A stretch of 64,000 bases of DNA from Gordonia oryzae (GCF_003797185.1 NZ_RKMH01000006.1:222957-286956), one strand, 5' to 3'. Shown: positions 1 through 9,641, counted from the first letter of the stretch. The notes: generated by a model not told the origin, from the sequence alone. Made by a program: numbers and translations.

Positions 1-183
1 GAGTGCACCAGAGCGCCCGTCGAGGAGCGCAACGTAGCCGTGGCGGGCGATGTCGAACGAATGGCGCGCACCGCACCGCAGCGCGGCGCGGTCGGCGGTG
101 AGATCCAGGTCATCCGAACAGATCGGACACCTCAGATCGGCAAGTAGCTCGGTCAGCGCCGAGCGGGCCTGCGACCCGGTCAG
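1..183 (-). CDS. rlmA: RlmA-type 23S rRNA guanine-N1 methyltransferase, N-terminal part (cut by window edge)
   Basis: Only the first ~60 codons are in the window. The reverse-strand translation gives [13 protein letters not shown], then [20 protein letters not shown], which is the N-terminal zinc-ribbon (CPxC...C...H) plus the FDxAxxGYVxLL signature of RlmA/RrmA enzymes that methylate a guanine in 23S rRNA. The SAM-binding domain lies outside. No ATG, GTG or TTG is in frame near the start; a CTG overlapping the stop of the upstream DUF3117 gene is the nearest candidate, so the 5' end is uncertain. The junction with the upstream gene suggests translational coupling. Confidence 0.75.
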   Translation of the reverse strand, partial: MTGSQARSALTELLADLRCPICSDDLDLTADRAALRCGARHSFDIARHGYVALLDGRSGAL

Positions 184-347
184 CCGGTGACCCCGCGGAG
201 TTCTTCGCCGAGAGCCGCGGCCTCGTCCGGAGTCAGCTCGACCACCAGGCGTCCACCGCCCTCGATCGGAATGCGCACGACGATCCCACGTCCCTCCTTG
301 GCCGCTTCGAGTGGCCCATCTCCAGTTCGTGGCTTCATCGCCGCCAT
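180..347 (-). CDS. DUF3117 small conserved protein (55 aa)
   Basis: A 55-residue protein beginning [20 protein letters not shown] and continuing with [19 protein letters not shown], the hallmark of the DUF3117 family (Rv1211 type) found throughout actinobacteria; its function is unknown. An AGGGAG ribosome-binding site lies 6 bases before the chosen ATG, which is why the longer reading frame upstream was not used. It sits between a DivIVA-like gene and rlmA on the same strand, matching the mycobacterial neighbourhood. Confidence 0.9.
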   Translation of the reverse strand: MAAMKPRTGDGPLEAAKEGRGIVVRIPIEGGGRLVVELTPDEAAALGEELRGVTG

Positions 348-517
348 TCTCAAACTCCCTTCAGAGTCTCGCGTCGCCGAGGGCTCCCGCCGTCGCCGGA
401 CGATCATTCCGACATGACGGGGCAGCCCGGATCGCGGCCATGCGGCCGGTGACGGTGGTTGCCGCCAGAGCAATGATACGTGGCGCGCCGACGTGCAGAT
501 GCCCACGCGCCCACATG

Positions 518-1045
518 TCAGTGACGCGTTTCGGTCACGGACCCGCCACTGGGGTCGGCAGAAGCCGCCCCGGCACCCTCCGGGCGGGGGTCCAGGGCAC
601 CCTCCGGGCGGGACTCCAGGGCGCCCTCCGGGCGGGGGTCCAGGGCGCCCTCCGGGCGGGGGTGGATGGCGGCGCTCTGTGGATCGCCGACTCCCGTAGA
701 CGGCGTGCGCGCCTCGTGACGACCGACGCTGGCGGCGTCCAGGTGCACCGACGCACGGTCGCGATCCTGCAACTGCTGGATCAGCGCGCGGAGATCGTCG
801 ATCTCGTCGGAGAGACGGGCCAGCGCCCAGTCGACCTCGCTCTGCTTGTACCCGCGGACGGTGACCGCGAATCGCAGTGCGCGCACGTCGTATCCGCTGA
901 TCCCGTTCCGCGGAAGACGGGTCAGCGTCGTGGCCGCGTCAACCGGCGGAAGGTCCTCACCGCGACCGAATACGAACCAGACCACGGCAAAGACGACAGC
1001 CACAACGACCGCCATGATCAGCAGGTACAGCAAGAGGGTCTGCAT
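518..1045 (-). CDS. DivIVA-domain membrane protein (Rv1209-like)
   Basis: 175 residues. The N-terminus is a single membrane helix (about residues 3-26), followed by a short DivIVA-like motif around residues 50-95 (GYDVRALRFAVTVRGYKQSEVD, then a heptad-like stretch ending ALIQQLQDRD). The GYxxxEVD signature is typical of the membrane-contacting part of DivIVA/Wag31-related proteins. The last 50 residues are low complexity and contain four copies of an RPEGALDP-type octapeptide. It lies upstream of DUF3117 and downstream of gpgS on the same strand, as in mycobacteria. A role in polar growth or envelope organisation is inference only. Confidence 0.8.
   Translation of the reverse strand: MQTLLLYLLIMAVVVAVVFAVVWFVFGRGEDLPPVDAATTLTRLPRNGISGYDVRALRFAVTVRGYKQSEVDWALARLSDEIDDLRALIQQLQDRDRASVHLDAASVGRHEARTPSTGVGDPQSAAIHPRPEGALDPRPEGALESRPEGALDPRPEGAGAASADPSGGSVTETRH
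572..665 (-). repeat. 24-bp tandem repeat inside the DivIVA-like gene
   Basis: About four copies of a 24-bp unit whose core is CCCTCCGGGCGGG on the plus strand. The period is eight codons, so copy number can change without breaking the frame; it encodes RPEGALDP / RPEGALES / RPEGALDP / RPEGAG near the C-terminus. Confidence 0.85.
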
Positions 1046-1170
1046 GATCCCATGGTGTCAGAGAGGTGACCGGCGGTTCCGCTGTGGCCCGGTGCCGCGT
1101 CACGCTCACAACACACGGGCCGTGGCAAGCGTCTGCCGGGCGAGGGCGGCCCTTCGGAGGCGAGGCGCGC

Positions 1171-2232
1171 CTACGAGGCGATCTCCTCGTCGTCAACGGC
1201 GATGTCGACCGCGCGCAGCGTCTTCATCGGCGGCCGGTCCTCGAGATAGACGTCGGTGGTATGCGGGGTGAACGTGCCGTCGGGCTCCGCGGTGAACTGC
1301 GTCAGCCCGACCCCCGAATCCTCGATGCCGCAACGGCGCATCAGGGTGCCCACGATCTGACGGCTCATCACGCCGAGCTCTATGAGCGGGCGGTTGCGGT
1401 GGGTACGCACCCCGAGATTCACCTGCCCGATGCCCTCGAGTCCGTACCGGTCATAGGTATCGATCAGCAGGCCGATCTCCACGCCGTATCCGGGCGCAAA
1501 CGGCACCGAGGAGAGCATCTCACGGGTGCCTGCGTACTCCCCACCCAGGGGCTGGAGCACCGCTGTGAGTTCTGGTTTCTGCGAGGCGAGAAGTGGGCGG
1601 GCGACAAGTTCGGTGACCCGGCCGCCGCCGTTCGCGTCCTGTGTACCCCCGGTGCGCAGGGGACGGCGGTAATAGCCCTTGACCAGCTGAATGCCGGGGT
1701 TCACCAGCAGGGGTCCGAGCATCTTCGGCACGAACATCGGGTCGGGGTCGATCAGGTCGGAGTCGACGAAGGCGATGATGTCCCCGGTCGCAACGGCGAT
1801 CGAGCGCCACAGTACCTCGCCCTTGCCCTTGACGGGCTCGAGTTCGGGGACCGCATCCTCGCGGCTGATCACCTCTGCACCGGCAGCCCGCGCCCGTTCG
1901 ACGGTTGCGTCGGTGGACCCGGAGTCCAGCACGATGAGCTCGTCGACGAGTGTTCCGACCAGCGGCCGGATGGTGGCGATGACGTCGGCGACGGTTTGTT
2001 CCTCGTTCAGCGCGGGCAGGACCACCGATACCGTACGTCCGTCCTTGGCGGCGACGAGTTCGTCGATTGTCCAGTCCGGTTGTTCCCAAGTGTGGGTGGT
2101 CGACCACGAACCCCGGTCGGCGGTGTCTGCGGGCGCCGGCCACATGGCGGCCTTGTCCCGACCGGTGGATGCCTTCGGTGTCCGACCAGCGACGTGTGGG
2201 CGATTCTGGGTTCGACGTACCTTCTTGGTCAT
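1171..2232 (-). CDS. gpgS: Glucosyl-3-phosphoglycerate synthase GpgS
   Basis: 353 residues, GT-A fold glycosyltransferase of family GT81. It transfers glucose from a nucleotide sugar to 3-phosphoglycerate, the first step of methylglucose lipopolysaccharide synthesis. Visible features are VVLPALNEE (residues 70-78), KGKGEVLWRS (135-144, phosphoglycerate/uracil side loop), the metal-binding DSD at 157-159 in FVDSDLIDPDP, and GYGVEIGLLIDTYDRYG near residue 250. It has about 30 extra N-terminal residues relative to the mycobacterial enzyme. Its ATG overlaps the stop of folP2 by four bases, so the two are likely co-translated. Confidence 0.95.
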   Translation of the reverse strand: MTKKVRRTQNRPHVAGRTPKASTGRDKAAMWPAPADTADRGSWSTTHTWEQPDWTIDELVAAKDGRTVSVVLPALNEEQTVADVIATIRPLVGTLVDELIVLDSGSTDATVERARAAGAEVISREDAVPELEPVKGKGEVLWRSIAVATGDIIAFVDSDLIDPDPMFVPKMLGPLLVNPGIQLVKGYYRRPLRTGGTQDANGGGRVTELVARPLLASQKPELTAVLQPLGGEYAGTREMLSSVPFAPGYGVEIGLLIDTYDRYGLEGIGQVNLGVRTHRNRPLIELGVMSRQIVGTLMRRCGIEDSGVGLTQFTAEPDGTFTPHTTDVYLEDRPPMKTLRAVDIAVDDEEIAS

Positions 2233-3128
2233 GCGAGTCCCCTGACTGTTCTGGCTGGAGGCCGTGTGCCCGCTATCGCGGCGACCATGTCGACCACGCG
2301 GCGGGTGGCGGCGACCTCGTGGACGCGGAAGATCCGGGCGCCGTGTTCAGCGCTCAGAGCGGTCGCCGCGAGTGTGCCCTCCACCCGGTGTTCGAGGTCC
2401 ACTCCCAGAGTCTCCCCCACGAAATCCTTGTTGCTCAGCGCCATCAGCACCGGCCAACCTGTCTTAACAAGATCTTTTACGTGGCGTAACAAGGTCAGCC
2501 CGTGGTGGGTGTTCTTGCCGAAATCATGCGTCGGATCGATCACGATCGAGTCACGGGCGACACCCGCGGCCTCGGCCCGGGCGGCCGCCGACGTCACCGC
2601 TTCGAGCACATCGGCCACGACGTCGGTGACCGCATCGCCGTAGGCGACCCGATGCGGCCGGGTCCGCACCACCGCGCCGCCGGTGTGCGAGCACACGATG
2701 CCGGCTCGGCGGGCGGCGGCCACCTCGACCAGTCCCGGATCGGCGCCGGCCCACGTGTCGTTGATGAGGTCGGCGCCCACCGCACACGCCTGATCGGCGA
2801 CCTCGCTGCGCCAGGTGTCGACGCTGATCAGCAGATCGGGGTAACGATCACGAATCCAGTCGATGAACGGCACCACCCGCGCGATCTCCCCCGCGGCGTC
2901 GACTTCCTCGCCCGGGCCGGCCTTGACGCCGCCGATATCGACGATGTCGGCGCCCTCGGCCACGACACGATCGACCCGCTGTTTGGCCGCGCCGTCGGTG
3001 AAACTGGCCCCGCGGTCGTAGAAGGAATCGGGTGTGCGATTCACGATCGCCATCACCAGCGCCCGATCGGCCGCGACGGGACGGCCGCACAGGGTCTCGC
3101 CGCCGTTCTCCGCATGTCGCGTATCCAT
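2229..3128 (-). CDS. folP2: Dihydropteroate synthase paralogue FolP2
   Basis: 299 residues with the pterin-binding TIM-barrel motifs MAIVNRTPDSF (26-36), ISVDTWR (101-107), INDTWAG (122-128) and a C-terminal RVHEVAATR. The arrangement next to gpgS matches FolP2 of mycobacteria, which is reported to lack normal dihydropteroate synthase activity; the folate-pathway FolP1 is usually encoded elsewhere with folE/folB/folK. The true substrate is therefore uncertain. The stop codon overlaps the gpgS start, pointing to a common mRNA with gpgS. Confidence 0.9.
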   Translation of the reverse strand: MDTRHAENGGETLCGRPVAADRALVMAIVNRTPDSFYDRGASFTDGAAKQRVDRVVAEGADIVDIGGVKAGPGEEVDAAGEIARVVPFIDWIRDRYPDLLISVDTWRSEVADQACAVGADLINDTWAGADPGLVEVAAARRAGIVCSHTGGAVVRTRPHRVAYGDAVTDVVADVLEAVTSAAARAEAAGVARDSIVIDPTHDFGKNTHHGLTLLRHVKDLVKTGWPVLMALSNKDFVGETLGVDLEHRVEGTLAATALSAEHGARIFRVHEVAATRRVVDMVAAIAGTRPPARTVRGLA

Positions 3129-3150
3129 GGCGACCAGACTACGAAAGCAC

Positions 3151-4920
3151 TCAGTTCTTGGGTGCCTTGGCCGCCGCGACGTCGTCGGGATAGGAGTCGT
3201 AGTACTTCACGTATCCGTCGGAGCGCCCGGCGAGCACGTAGAGCGGGTCGTCACCGACCTTCTCGTAACCCTCGTCGCGCAGCTCGACCTTGCGGTTCTT
3301 GAACGTGGAGGTGGCCTCGAGCTGACCGACGATCCGGATGAACAGCGGCATCGCATATGTCGGCAGAGCTTCGTAGAGGTGCGACGCCATGTCTCTGCCA
3401 TCGAGGCTCACACCCTCACGCAGCGTCACCGCCGCCATTCCGGCCTTGCCGTCGGTGCCCGGGACCTCGACGCCGAAGACCACCGACTGCGCGATCGACG
3501 GGTGGCCGTCGACCCCGGCCTCGACCTCGGTGGTCGCGACGTTCTCGCCCTTCCAGCGGAACGTGTCGCCGAGTCGGTCGACGAAGGCGATGTGGCTGAA
3601 GCCCTGGTCACGGACGAGATCACCGGAATTGAACCAGGCGTCGCCGTCCTTGAAGGCATCGCGGATAATCTTCTTCTCGGTCTCCTCCGGATCGGTGTAG
3701 CCGTCGATCGGGACGCGGTCGTTGATGCCGGAGATGAGCAGGCCGGTTCCGCCGCGCTTCACCTTGGTCAGCCGACCGGCGGCGTTACGTGCGGGCTTGC
3801 CGTCCTCGTCGTACTCGACGATCGCGTACGGCAACGGACAGAACCCGGCGGTGCGGCTGGCGTTGAAGGCGTTGACGAACACCAGGTTCAACTCACTGGC
3901 CCCGTAGAACTCGACGATCCGGTCGATGCCGAACCGCTCGCGGAACTCGTCCCAGATGTCGGTGCGCATGCCGTTGCCGACCACGAGGCGCACGCTGTGA
4001 GCGCGGTCGGTCGGCTTCTCCGGCTGCGCCAACAGATAACGGCACAGCTCGCCGATATAGCAGAACGCGGTAGCGCGATTGAGGATGACGTCGTCCCAGA
4101 ATTTCGACGCCGAGAAATGTTTGCCGATGGCGATACAGGCGCCCGAGGCGAGCACCGACGACAGCGACACCGACAGTGCGTTGTTGTGATACAGGGGCAG
4201 CGGTACGTACATGGTGTCGCTGGCGCGCAGGCGCACCGCGAGGCCGCCAATACCCGAGAGACTGGCCAGCCACCGGTTGTGGCTCATCACGCTGGCCTTG
4301 GGCAGGCCAGTGGTCCCGGAGGTGAAGATGTAGAACGCCTCGGTGGATGCCGGCAGGGTCGCGGTGACCTGCGGGTCGGCCTCGGACCTTCCCTGCGCCG
4401 CGGCATCGAGTGCGGCGAAGTCGAGAACGTGCTCGGGCAGAGCACTCTCGGGAATCGACTCGAAGGCCTCCGCACAATCCGGGTCGTGGACGAACACCCG
4501 GGCCCCGAGAAGTTTCATACTGTGCTCGAGGACATTGCCCCGCTGGTTGTAGTTGATCATCCCGGCGATCGCACCGAGTTTGACCGTCGCGAGCATCACG
4601 AACAGGTCGGTCGGACAGTTCTTCGACAGAATCGCCACCACGTCGCCGGTCTGCACACCCTTCTCAGCGAGCACCGCGGCGTAGCGGTTCACCGTCCGGT
4701 TGGCCTCACCGTAGGTGGTCGACTTACCCGCGAACCGCACGAACGGACGATCTGGGTGGTTGGCGGCGTGCTGCGCGAAGATCAGGCCGATGGTGCGCTT
4801 GGCGTCGGCGGGTCGCCTGATGAGTCCGGGTGCGTGTTTGATCATCTGGGGCGCCTGCGGCGCCATCTTGAGTACGCCTCTGAACAGATCTGTGATTCCG
4901 ACGGTGTCCTGGGACGACAT
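3151..4920 (-). CDS. fadD6: Very-long-chain acyl-CoA synthetase FadD6-like
   Basis: 589 residues from the ATG at 4920. An ANL-superfamily AMP-binding enzyme with the P-loop motif FTSGTTGLPKAS (199-210), EFYGASE, NSGDLVRDQG and DRLGDTFRWKGENVATTEVE. The last motif and the overall length are typical of the FATP/FadD6 branch that activates long-chain fatty acids to acyl-CoA. A longer frame exists upstream, but it would run into the 3' end of the LOG gene and has no family similarity, so the internal ATG was chosen. It follows the LOG gene on the same strand and precedes folP2. Confidence 0.9.
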   Translation of the reverse strand: MSSQDTVGITDLFRGVLKMAPQAPQMIKHAPGLIRRPADAKRTIGLIFAQHAANHPDRPFVRFAGKSTTYGEANRTVNRYAAVLAEKGVQTGDVVAILSKNCPTDLFVMLATVKLGAIAGMINYNQRGNVLEHSMKLLGARVFVHDPDCAEAFESIPESALPEHVLDFAALDAAAQGRSEADPQVTATLPASTEAFYIFTSGTTGLPKASVMSHNRWLASLSGIGGLAVRLRASDTMYVPLPLYHNNALSVSLSSVLASGACIAIGKHFSASKFWDDVILNRATAFCYIGELCRYLLAQPEKPTDRAHSVRLVVGNGMRTDIWDEFRERFGIDRIVEFYGASELNLVFVNAFNASRTAGFCPLPYAIVEYDEDGKPARNAAGRLTKVKRGGTGLLISGINDRVPIDGYTDPEETEKKIIRDAFKDGDAWFNSGDLVRDQGFSHIAFVDRLGDTFRWKGENVATTEVEAGVDGHPSIAQSVVFGVEVPGTDGKAGMAAVTLREGVSLDGRDMASHLYEALPTYAMPLFIRIVGQLEATSTFKNRKVELRDEGYEKVGDDPLYVLAGRSDGYVKYYDSYPDDVAAAKAPKN

Positions 4921-5000
4921 CGACTTACTCGCTCTCTGGTTGGACGACGATGGCGCGCGCTGTCCGCCGCGAACACACGACGCCAGCTCGTGTGCACACC

Positions 5001-5540
5001 TTACCGGGCAGTAGCATGACGCAGCGCACCCTCCACAGAATCGGTGACCACGAGCCGGTCCAACGAACTCTGTGCCACGAATCCCGGGGCCACCAGACCC
5101 TGCAACCACGACAACAGCGGGCTATAGAAGCCCACCGGATCAAGCAGCACCACGGGTTTGGTGTGCATGCCGAGGACTCCACCGGTCCACGTCTCGAACA
5201 ACTCCTCGAGCGTGCCGATACCGCCAGGCAAGGTGATGAAACCGTCGGCCCGATCGTCCATTAGTTTCTTGCGTTCCCGCATGGTGTCGGTGATGACGAG
5301 TTCGTCGGCGTCGAGGTCGGCGACCTCACGCTGCATCAGGGTCCGCGGGATGATCCCGACCGTCCTACCACCGGCCGCGCGCGTGGCATCGGCGACCGCG
5401 CCCATCATCGACACGTTGCCGCCACCGGAGACCAGCGTGTGCCCGCCCGCCCCGATCGCTGCGCCGAGTTCGGCCGCGAGATCCAGGTACTCCTGCCCCA
5501 CAGTTCGTCCCGACGCGCAGTACACGCAGATCGCGCTCAT
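5001..5540 (-). CDS. LOG family nucleotide phosphoribohydrolase (Rv1205-like)
   Basis: 179 residues with the Rossmann-fold LOG signature: VSGGGNVSMMGAVA (38-50) and PGGIGTLEE (105-113), plus MRERKKLM, which contributes catalytic Arg and Lys. LOG enzymes release free adenine-type cytokinins from their riboside 5'-monophosphates; the mycobacterial orthologue was linked to proteasome substrates and cytokinin/aldehyde formation. The start ATG gives the standard MSAICVYCAS N-terminus. A second LOG-like gene lies just upstream. Confidence 0.9.
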   Translation of the reverse strand: MSAICVYCASGRTVGQEYLDLAAELGAAIGAGGHTLVSGGGNVSMMGAVADATRAAGGRTVGIIPRTLMQREVADLDADELVITDTMRERKKLMDDRADGFITLPGGIGTLEELFETWTGGVLGMHTKPVVLLDPVGFYSPLLSWLQGLVAPGFVAQSSLDRLVVTDSVEGALRHATAR

Positions 5541-5658
5541 CAGTCCTGCACCCTCTCGCTGTTTGTTCGCGGACCCTCATGGTCGGCGAATGGAGTGTCC
5601 CTGTCGCCCGCCGGTACGTTCCGCGCGTGGCCGGAGCAGTTCCGGTAGGGGCGTCCCG

Positions 5659-6507
5659 TCAGTCGGCCTCGCCCCGTGCGGCGCGGCGCTGCGCCGCCGC
5701 CCGGATGACTTCGACCGCCTCGTCGGGTTCGTCGACGACGGTCACCAAGTCGAGATCCTCGGGCGAGACCATCCTCTTGGCGACGAGAACCTCGCCCATC
5801 CACGCGAGCAGCCCGGCCCAGTGCTCGCGGCCGACGAGCACGATCGGGAACCGGACCACCTTCTTGGTCTGCACGAGGGTCAGCGCCTCGAAGAGCTCGT
5901 CGAGTGTGCCGAGACCGCCGGGCAGGCAGACGAAGGCCTGGGCGTACTTCACGAACATCGTCTTGCGGACGAAAAAGTAGCGGAAGTTCATCCCCAGGTC
6001 GACCCAGGGGTTCAGATGCTGCTCGAACGGCAGCTCGATGTTGAGTCCGATCGACGTCGCCGACGACTCGTGTGCTCCCTTGTTTGCGGCCTCCATGGCG
6101 CCCGGCCCGCCGCCGGTGATCACGGCGTAGCCGGCCGCGCCGAGGGCGCGGCCCACGCGCACCGCGAGCTCGTAATCGGGTGAGCCGGGTTGTAGACGCG
6201 CCGATCCGAACACCGTGACCGCCTCGGCGACGTCGGAGAGCGCATCGAAACCCGCCACGAATTCCGACTGGATGCGCAGCACGCGCCACGAGTCGCGCAT
6301 GGTGCGCTCGGCGCTGCGTTCGGCGTCGCGCGGATCGACCCACTCGAGCAGCCGACGGTCGGTGGTCCGCTCGTCGCCGTCGGTGCGGCGCACGCGCATG
6401 GGGCCGATGTAGCGGGTGCTCTGGCGATCCTCGATGTCGACGTCGGTGACCGGATCAGGCTCGGCGGGCTCGCTACCAGAAGTCGTCTCGCTACCAGAAG
6501 TCGTCAT
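5659..6507 (-). CDS. TIGR00730 / LOG-like Rossmann-fold protein
   Basis: 282 residues from the ATG at 6507; a longer frame begins upstream but without conserved sequence. It has the family features VITGGGPGAMEAANKGAHE and PGGLGTLDE (the PGGxGTxxE motif), and FRYFFVRKTMFVKYAQA, typical of the larger type-II LOG proteins. The first ~60 residues are a poorly conserved acidic tail. The activity is predicted to be the same nucleoside-monophosphate phosphoribohydrolase reaction, but the physiological substrate is unknown. It is transcribed in the same direction as dapE and the smaller LOG gene. Confidence 0.88.
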   Translation of the reverse strand: MTTSGSETTSGSEPAEPDPVTDVDIEDRQSTRYIGPMRVRRTDGDERTTDRRLLEWVDPRDAERSAERTMRDSWRVLRIQSEFVAGFDALSDVAEAVTVFGSARLQPGSPDYELAVRVGRALGAAGYAVITGGGPGAMEAANKGAHESSATSIGLNIELPFEQHLNPWVDLGMNFRYFFVRKTMFVKYAQAFVCLPGGLGTLDELFEALTLVQTKKVVRFPIVLVGREHWAGLLAWMGEVLVAKRMVSPEDLDLVTVVDEPDEAVEVIRAAAQRRAARGEAD

Positions 6508-6574
6508 GGGGCGTAACGCTAGCGCGCCCGGCCGATGTCCCCGCCACACCGACGGGAACCCGGTGTGCGTCAGT

Positions 6575-7669
6575 TCAGCTCAGGTAGGTCCGCAGCAGGT
6601 CGGTGACCTCACGGATCTGGGCGACCGGGACGCGTTCGTCGACCCGGTGGGCCAGGCTCGGGTCCCCCGGCCCGAGGTTCACCGCGGGAATGCCGAGAGC
6701 CGAGAATCGGGACACGTCGGTCCAGCCGTACTTGGCGCGGAATCGTCCCTGCGCGGCGTCGACGAGTGCGGCAGCAGCCGGATGCGAGAGACCGGGCAAC
6801 GCGCCCGCGGCGGAATCGGTGAGCTCGAGCGTCACCGCACCGGAGGCGAGCGGCCCGGCCAACACCTCGCGAACGTGGTCGAGTGCGGTCTCGATGCTGC
6901 GGTCGGGCGCGAAGCGGAAGTTGACGTCGACGTGGGCGGCGTCGGGTACGACGTTGCCGGCCACCCCGCCGCCGATCCCGACGGCCGAGAGTCCCTCGCG
7001 GTACTCGCATCCGTCGATGTCGACGCGGCGCGGCGAGTACCCGGCGAGGGTGGTGAGCACCTCCCCAAGCTTGTGAATCGCGTTGTCACCCATCCACGCT
7101 CGCGCCGAATGTGCCCGCGTCCCGGTCGCTGTCAGGCGTACCCGCAGGGTGCCTTGGCATCCTGCCTCGATCTGCCCGGCCGTGGGTTCCCCGAGGATCG
7201 CCACGTCGCCGGAAAGCCACTGCGGCAGTTCACGTTCGATGACCCCCAGCCCGTTGTACTCGGCGGCGATCTCCTCGCAGTCGTAGAAGATGAGCGTGAG
7301 GTCGTGGCGCGGATCGGCCAGCGTCGCCGCGAGATGTAGGAACACCGCGTCACCGGATTTCATGTCCACGGTTCCGCACCCGTGCAGGACCTCGCCCTCG
7401 GCGGCGTCGTCGGTGCGCCGGCTCGGCAGATTCGCGGCGATCGGCACCGTGTCGAGGTGCCCGGCGAGGATGACCCGACTGTCGAGCCCCCGGTTGGTGC
7501 GCGCGAGCACCCGGTTGCCGTGACGCACGATCTCGAAGCCGGTGGTCTGCTCCCGGAGCGCGGATTCGACGGCGTCGGCGATGGCCGTTTCGTCCCGGGA
7601 TTCACTGTGGATGTCGACTAGCGCCGCGGTCAGGTCGATCGGATCGCCATGGAGGTCGAGGGCATTCAC
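6575..7669 (-). CDS. dapE: Succinyl-diaminopimelate desuccinylase DapE
   Basis: 364 residues, an M20-family zinc amidohydrolase. It removes succinate from N-succinyl-LL-diaminopimelate to give LL-DAP for lysine and peptidoglycan. Metal ligands and catalytic residues are visible as GHLDTVP (H71, D73), GTVDMKSG (D102), YDCEEIA (E132/E133), GEPTAG and a C-terminal SLAHRVDE. The length matches actinobacterial DapE. dapD and dapC are nearby, so three of the succinylase-branch enzymes fall within 5.4 kb, although dapD is on the opposite strand. Confidence 0.95.
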   Translation of the reverse strand: MNALDLHGDPIDLTAALVDIHSESRDETAIADAVESALREQTTGFEIVRHGNRVLARTNRGLDSRVILAGHLDTVPIAANLPSRRTDDAAEGEVLHGCGTVDMKSGDAVFLHLAATLADPRHDLTLIFYDCEEIAAEYNGLGVIERELPQWLSGDVAILGEPTAGQIEAGCQGTLRVRLTATGTRAHSARAWMGDNAIHKLGEVLTTLAGYSPRRVDIDGCEYREGLSAVGIGGGVAGNVVPDAAHVDVNFRFAPDRSIETALDHVREVLAGPLASGAVTLELTDSAAGALPGLSHPAAAALVDAAQGRFRAKYGWTDVSRFSALGIPAVNLGPGDPSLAHRVDERVPVAQIREVTDLLRTYLS

Positions 7670-7740
7670 GCCCCCACCGTAACGAAGCCGATGGCGCGGC
7701 GCCGAAAAGGGTTACACCCGCCTGGTTTACACCGCACGGA

Positions 7741-8313
7741 TCACACCGGTCGAAGCTCGGCGGCGCCGAATGACACGTGGAACTGCACACACCACAGCAC
7801 CACCGCCGGGAACCGGGCGAGTTCGGTCCCCGCAGGCACCGAATACACCTGATCACCACGGTTACCCTTGATCGGGCCGAGGTCGACGTGCGGCGCACCG
7901 CCTGCGGTACGCCAGCCGTCGAAGCCGCCGATCACCTCGCCGGCGGAGAGCCACACATGCACATCCGGGCCGGTGGTGGTGTCGAGGTTCTCGATGGCGA
8001 GAATCCTTGAGCCATCCGGCTTCTCGATGATCGACACAGCGCCGGCGGTGTCGTGTTCGTGGCTGATGAAGGTCCCCGACGAGAGCACCACGGGCGTGAC
8101 CGGCGGCGCGCCCCGCTGTGGCGCACCGCTCGCGGCGACCGGGATCTCGTCGGCAATCTCGGTGTCGACGAACAACAACCACGGCTTGACGATCACGCCA
8201 CCGATCACCGCCACGACGATCACCACCACTGCCAACCCGGCGAGCACCCACGGCCATCGCCGGCGCCGGCCCCGCCCGCCCTGGTGCGGAGTCCGGAGTC
8301 CACGTTCGGCCAT
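7741..8313 (-). CDS. Membrane-anchored DM13-domain protein
   Basis: 190 residues: an Arg-rich cytoplasmic N-terminus, one membrane helix at about 19-41, and an extracytoplasmic DM13 domain recognised by FISHEHDTAGAVSI, ILAIENLDTTTGPDVHVWLS, VDLGPIKGNRGDQVY and a C-terminal VVLWCVQFHVSFG. DM13 domains are thought to be cytochrome-like electron-transfer modules with an invariant cysteine; here the Cys in LWCVQF fits. No partner gene is obvious. It is divergent from dapD. Confidence 0.8.
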   Translation of the reverse strand: MAERGLRTPHQGGRGRRRRWPWVLAGLAVVVIVVAVIGGVIVKPWLLFVDTEIADEIPVAASGAPQRGAPPVTPVVLSSGTFISHEHDTAGAVSIIEKPDGSRILAIENLDTTTGPDVHVWLSAGEVIGGFDGWRTAGGAPHVDLGPIKGNRGDQVYSVPAGTELARFPAVVLWCVQFHVSFGAAELRPV

Positions 8314-8675
8314 GATGCGACAATACGGACATCACCCGGTCGCGACCAGCACGTTCGGCCGTTCGGATGATGGTTCGATCGTCTCCGGAGATGATCGCCA
8401 TGTCCGCTCGTTCTCACTCGCTGTCACCGTCGTCGAAATGGTCGCCTTCGGTGTCGCCGCCACGACGACGACCACGCCGCGGGCCGGAAGGTGCATCGCA
8501 GCGCACTGATCCCGACTACACCGACACCGATACCGAGCACCACCTGCGCGACTATCGACACAGTGCGTGACCTGATGGTTCCGCCGGCTTGTGATGGGAG
8601 GCTCCGCCGCGGCGGAAAACCGCCGCCTGATCCGGCTGCCAACCGCACCGTGCCCCACCGGTAAGCTCGGGTGCC
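8314..8675. other. Divergent intergenic region between DM13 gene and dapD
   Basis: About 360 bases containing the promoters of both flanking genes by position. No RNA gene, clear palindrome or convincing small reading frame was found. The dapD start is a GTG without a strong ribosome-binding site. Confidence 0.4.
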
Positions 8676-9641
8676 GTGACGAACAATGGTGCACACGCAG
8701 TCGGAATCGCCACGGTGACCAACGGGGGTTCCGCTGATCCCGGCGTCATCCTCGACGTCTGGTTCCCCGAGCCGCAACTCGGTACGAGTGAGCAGAGCGG
8801 CACGACGATCCTGGACGACGCCGCGACTCCTGGCGATCTTCGTGACCTGGTCGGGGTCGACGCGGTCCGCCGGGTCAAAACCGTCGCCGTATCGACCACG
8901 ATTGCCGAACTGTCGGCGCCGCCGGTCGACGCCTACGACGTCTACCTGCGTCTGCACCTGCTTTCGCATCGTCTCGTTGCGCCGCACGGCACCAACCTCG
9001 ACGGCATCTTCGGTCTTCTCGCCAATGTGGTGTGGACCAATCACGGCCCCTGCCCGGTCGAGGGCTTCGAGAAGATTCGCGCCGGACTGCGCGCCCGCGG
9101 CAACGTGACCGTGTACAGCATCGACAAGTTCCCACGCATGGTTGATTACGTCGCCCCCGGCGGCGTGCGCATCGGCGACGCCGACCGCGTCCGACTCGGC
9201 GCGCACCTCGCGCCCGGCACCACGGTCATGCACGAGGGCTTCGTGAACTTCAACGCCGGCACCCTCGGCGAGTCGATGGTCGAGGGCCGCATCTCCGCAG
9301 GTGTCGTCGTCGGTGACGGCTCCGACGTCGGCGGCGGCGCGTCCACGATGGGCACGCTGTCCGGCGGCGGCAAGGAGCGCATCGTCCTCGGCAAGCGCTG
9401 CCTGCTCGGCGCGAACTCCGGCTGCGGCATCCCCCTCGGCGACGACTGCGTCATCGAGGCCGGACTCTACGTCACCGCGGGCACCAAGGTCACCGGGCCC
9501 GACGGCACCACCGTCAAGGCCCGCGACCTCGCCGGCCAGTCCAATCTGCTGTTCCGTCGCAACAGCCTCAACGGCGCGGTCGAGGTGGTGCCGTGGAAGG
9601 GCGACGGCATCGCCCTCAACGAGGCCCTGCACAAGAACTGA
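8676..9641 (+). CDS. dapD: 2,3,4,5-tetrahydropyridine-2,6-dicarboxylate N-succinyltransferase DapD
   Basis: 321 residues. It uses succinyl-CoA to open and succinylate tetrahydrodipicolinate in the DAP/lysine pathway. The actinobacterial trimeric DapD pattern is clear: an N-terminal domain with [20 protein letters not shown], then the left-handed beta-helix region ([62 protein letters not shown]) and a C-terminal [15 protein letters not shown]. The start is GTG. Together with dapC and dapE it completes the succinylase branch except dapA, dapB and dapF. Confidence 0.95.
   Translation: MTNNGAHAVGIATVTNGGSADPGVILDVWFPEPQLGTSEQSGTTILDDAATPGDLRDLVGVDAVRRVKTVAVSTTIAELSAPPVDAYDVYLRLHLLSHRLVAPHGTNLDGIFGLLANVVWTNHGPCPVEGFEKIRAGLRARGNVTVYSIDKFPRMVDYVAPGGVRIGDADRVRLGAHLAPGTTVMHEGFVNFNAGTLGESMVEGRISAGVVVGDGSDVGGGASTMGTLSGGGKERIVLGKRCLLGANSGCGIPLGDDCVIEAGLYVTAGTKVTGPDGTTVKARDLAGQSNLLFRRNSLNGAVEVVPWKGDGIALNEALHKN

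Noticed and set aside
3034..5019. A 661-codon open frame on the plus strand over fadD6
   Set aside because: Complete overlap with the well-identified acyl-CoA synthetase on the other strand; composition typical of a shadow frame.
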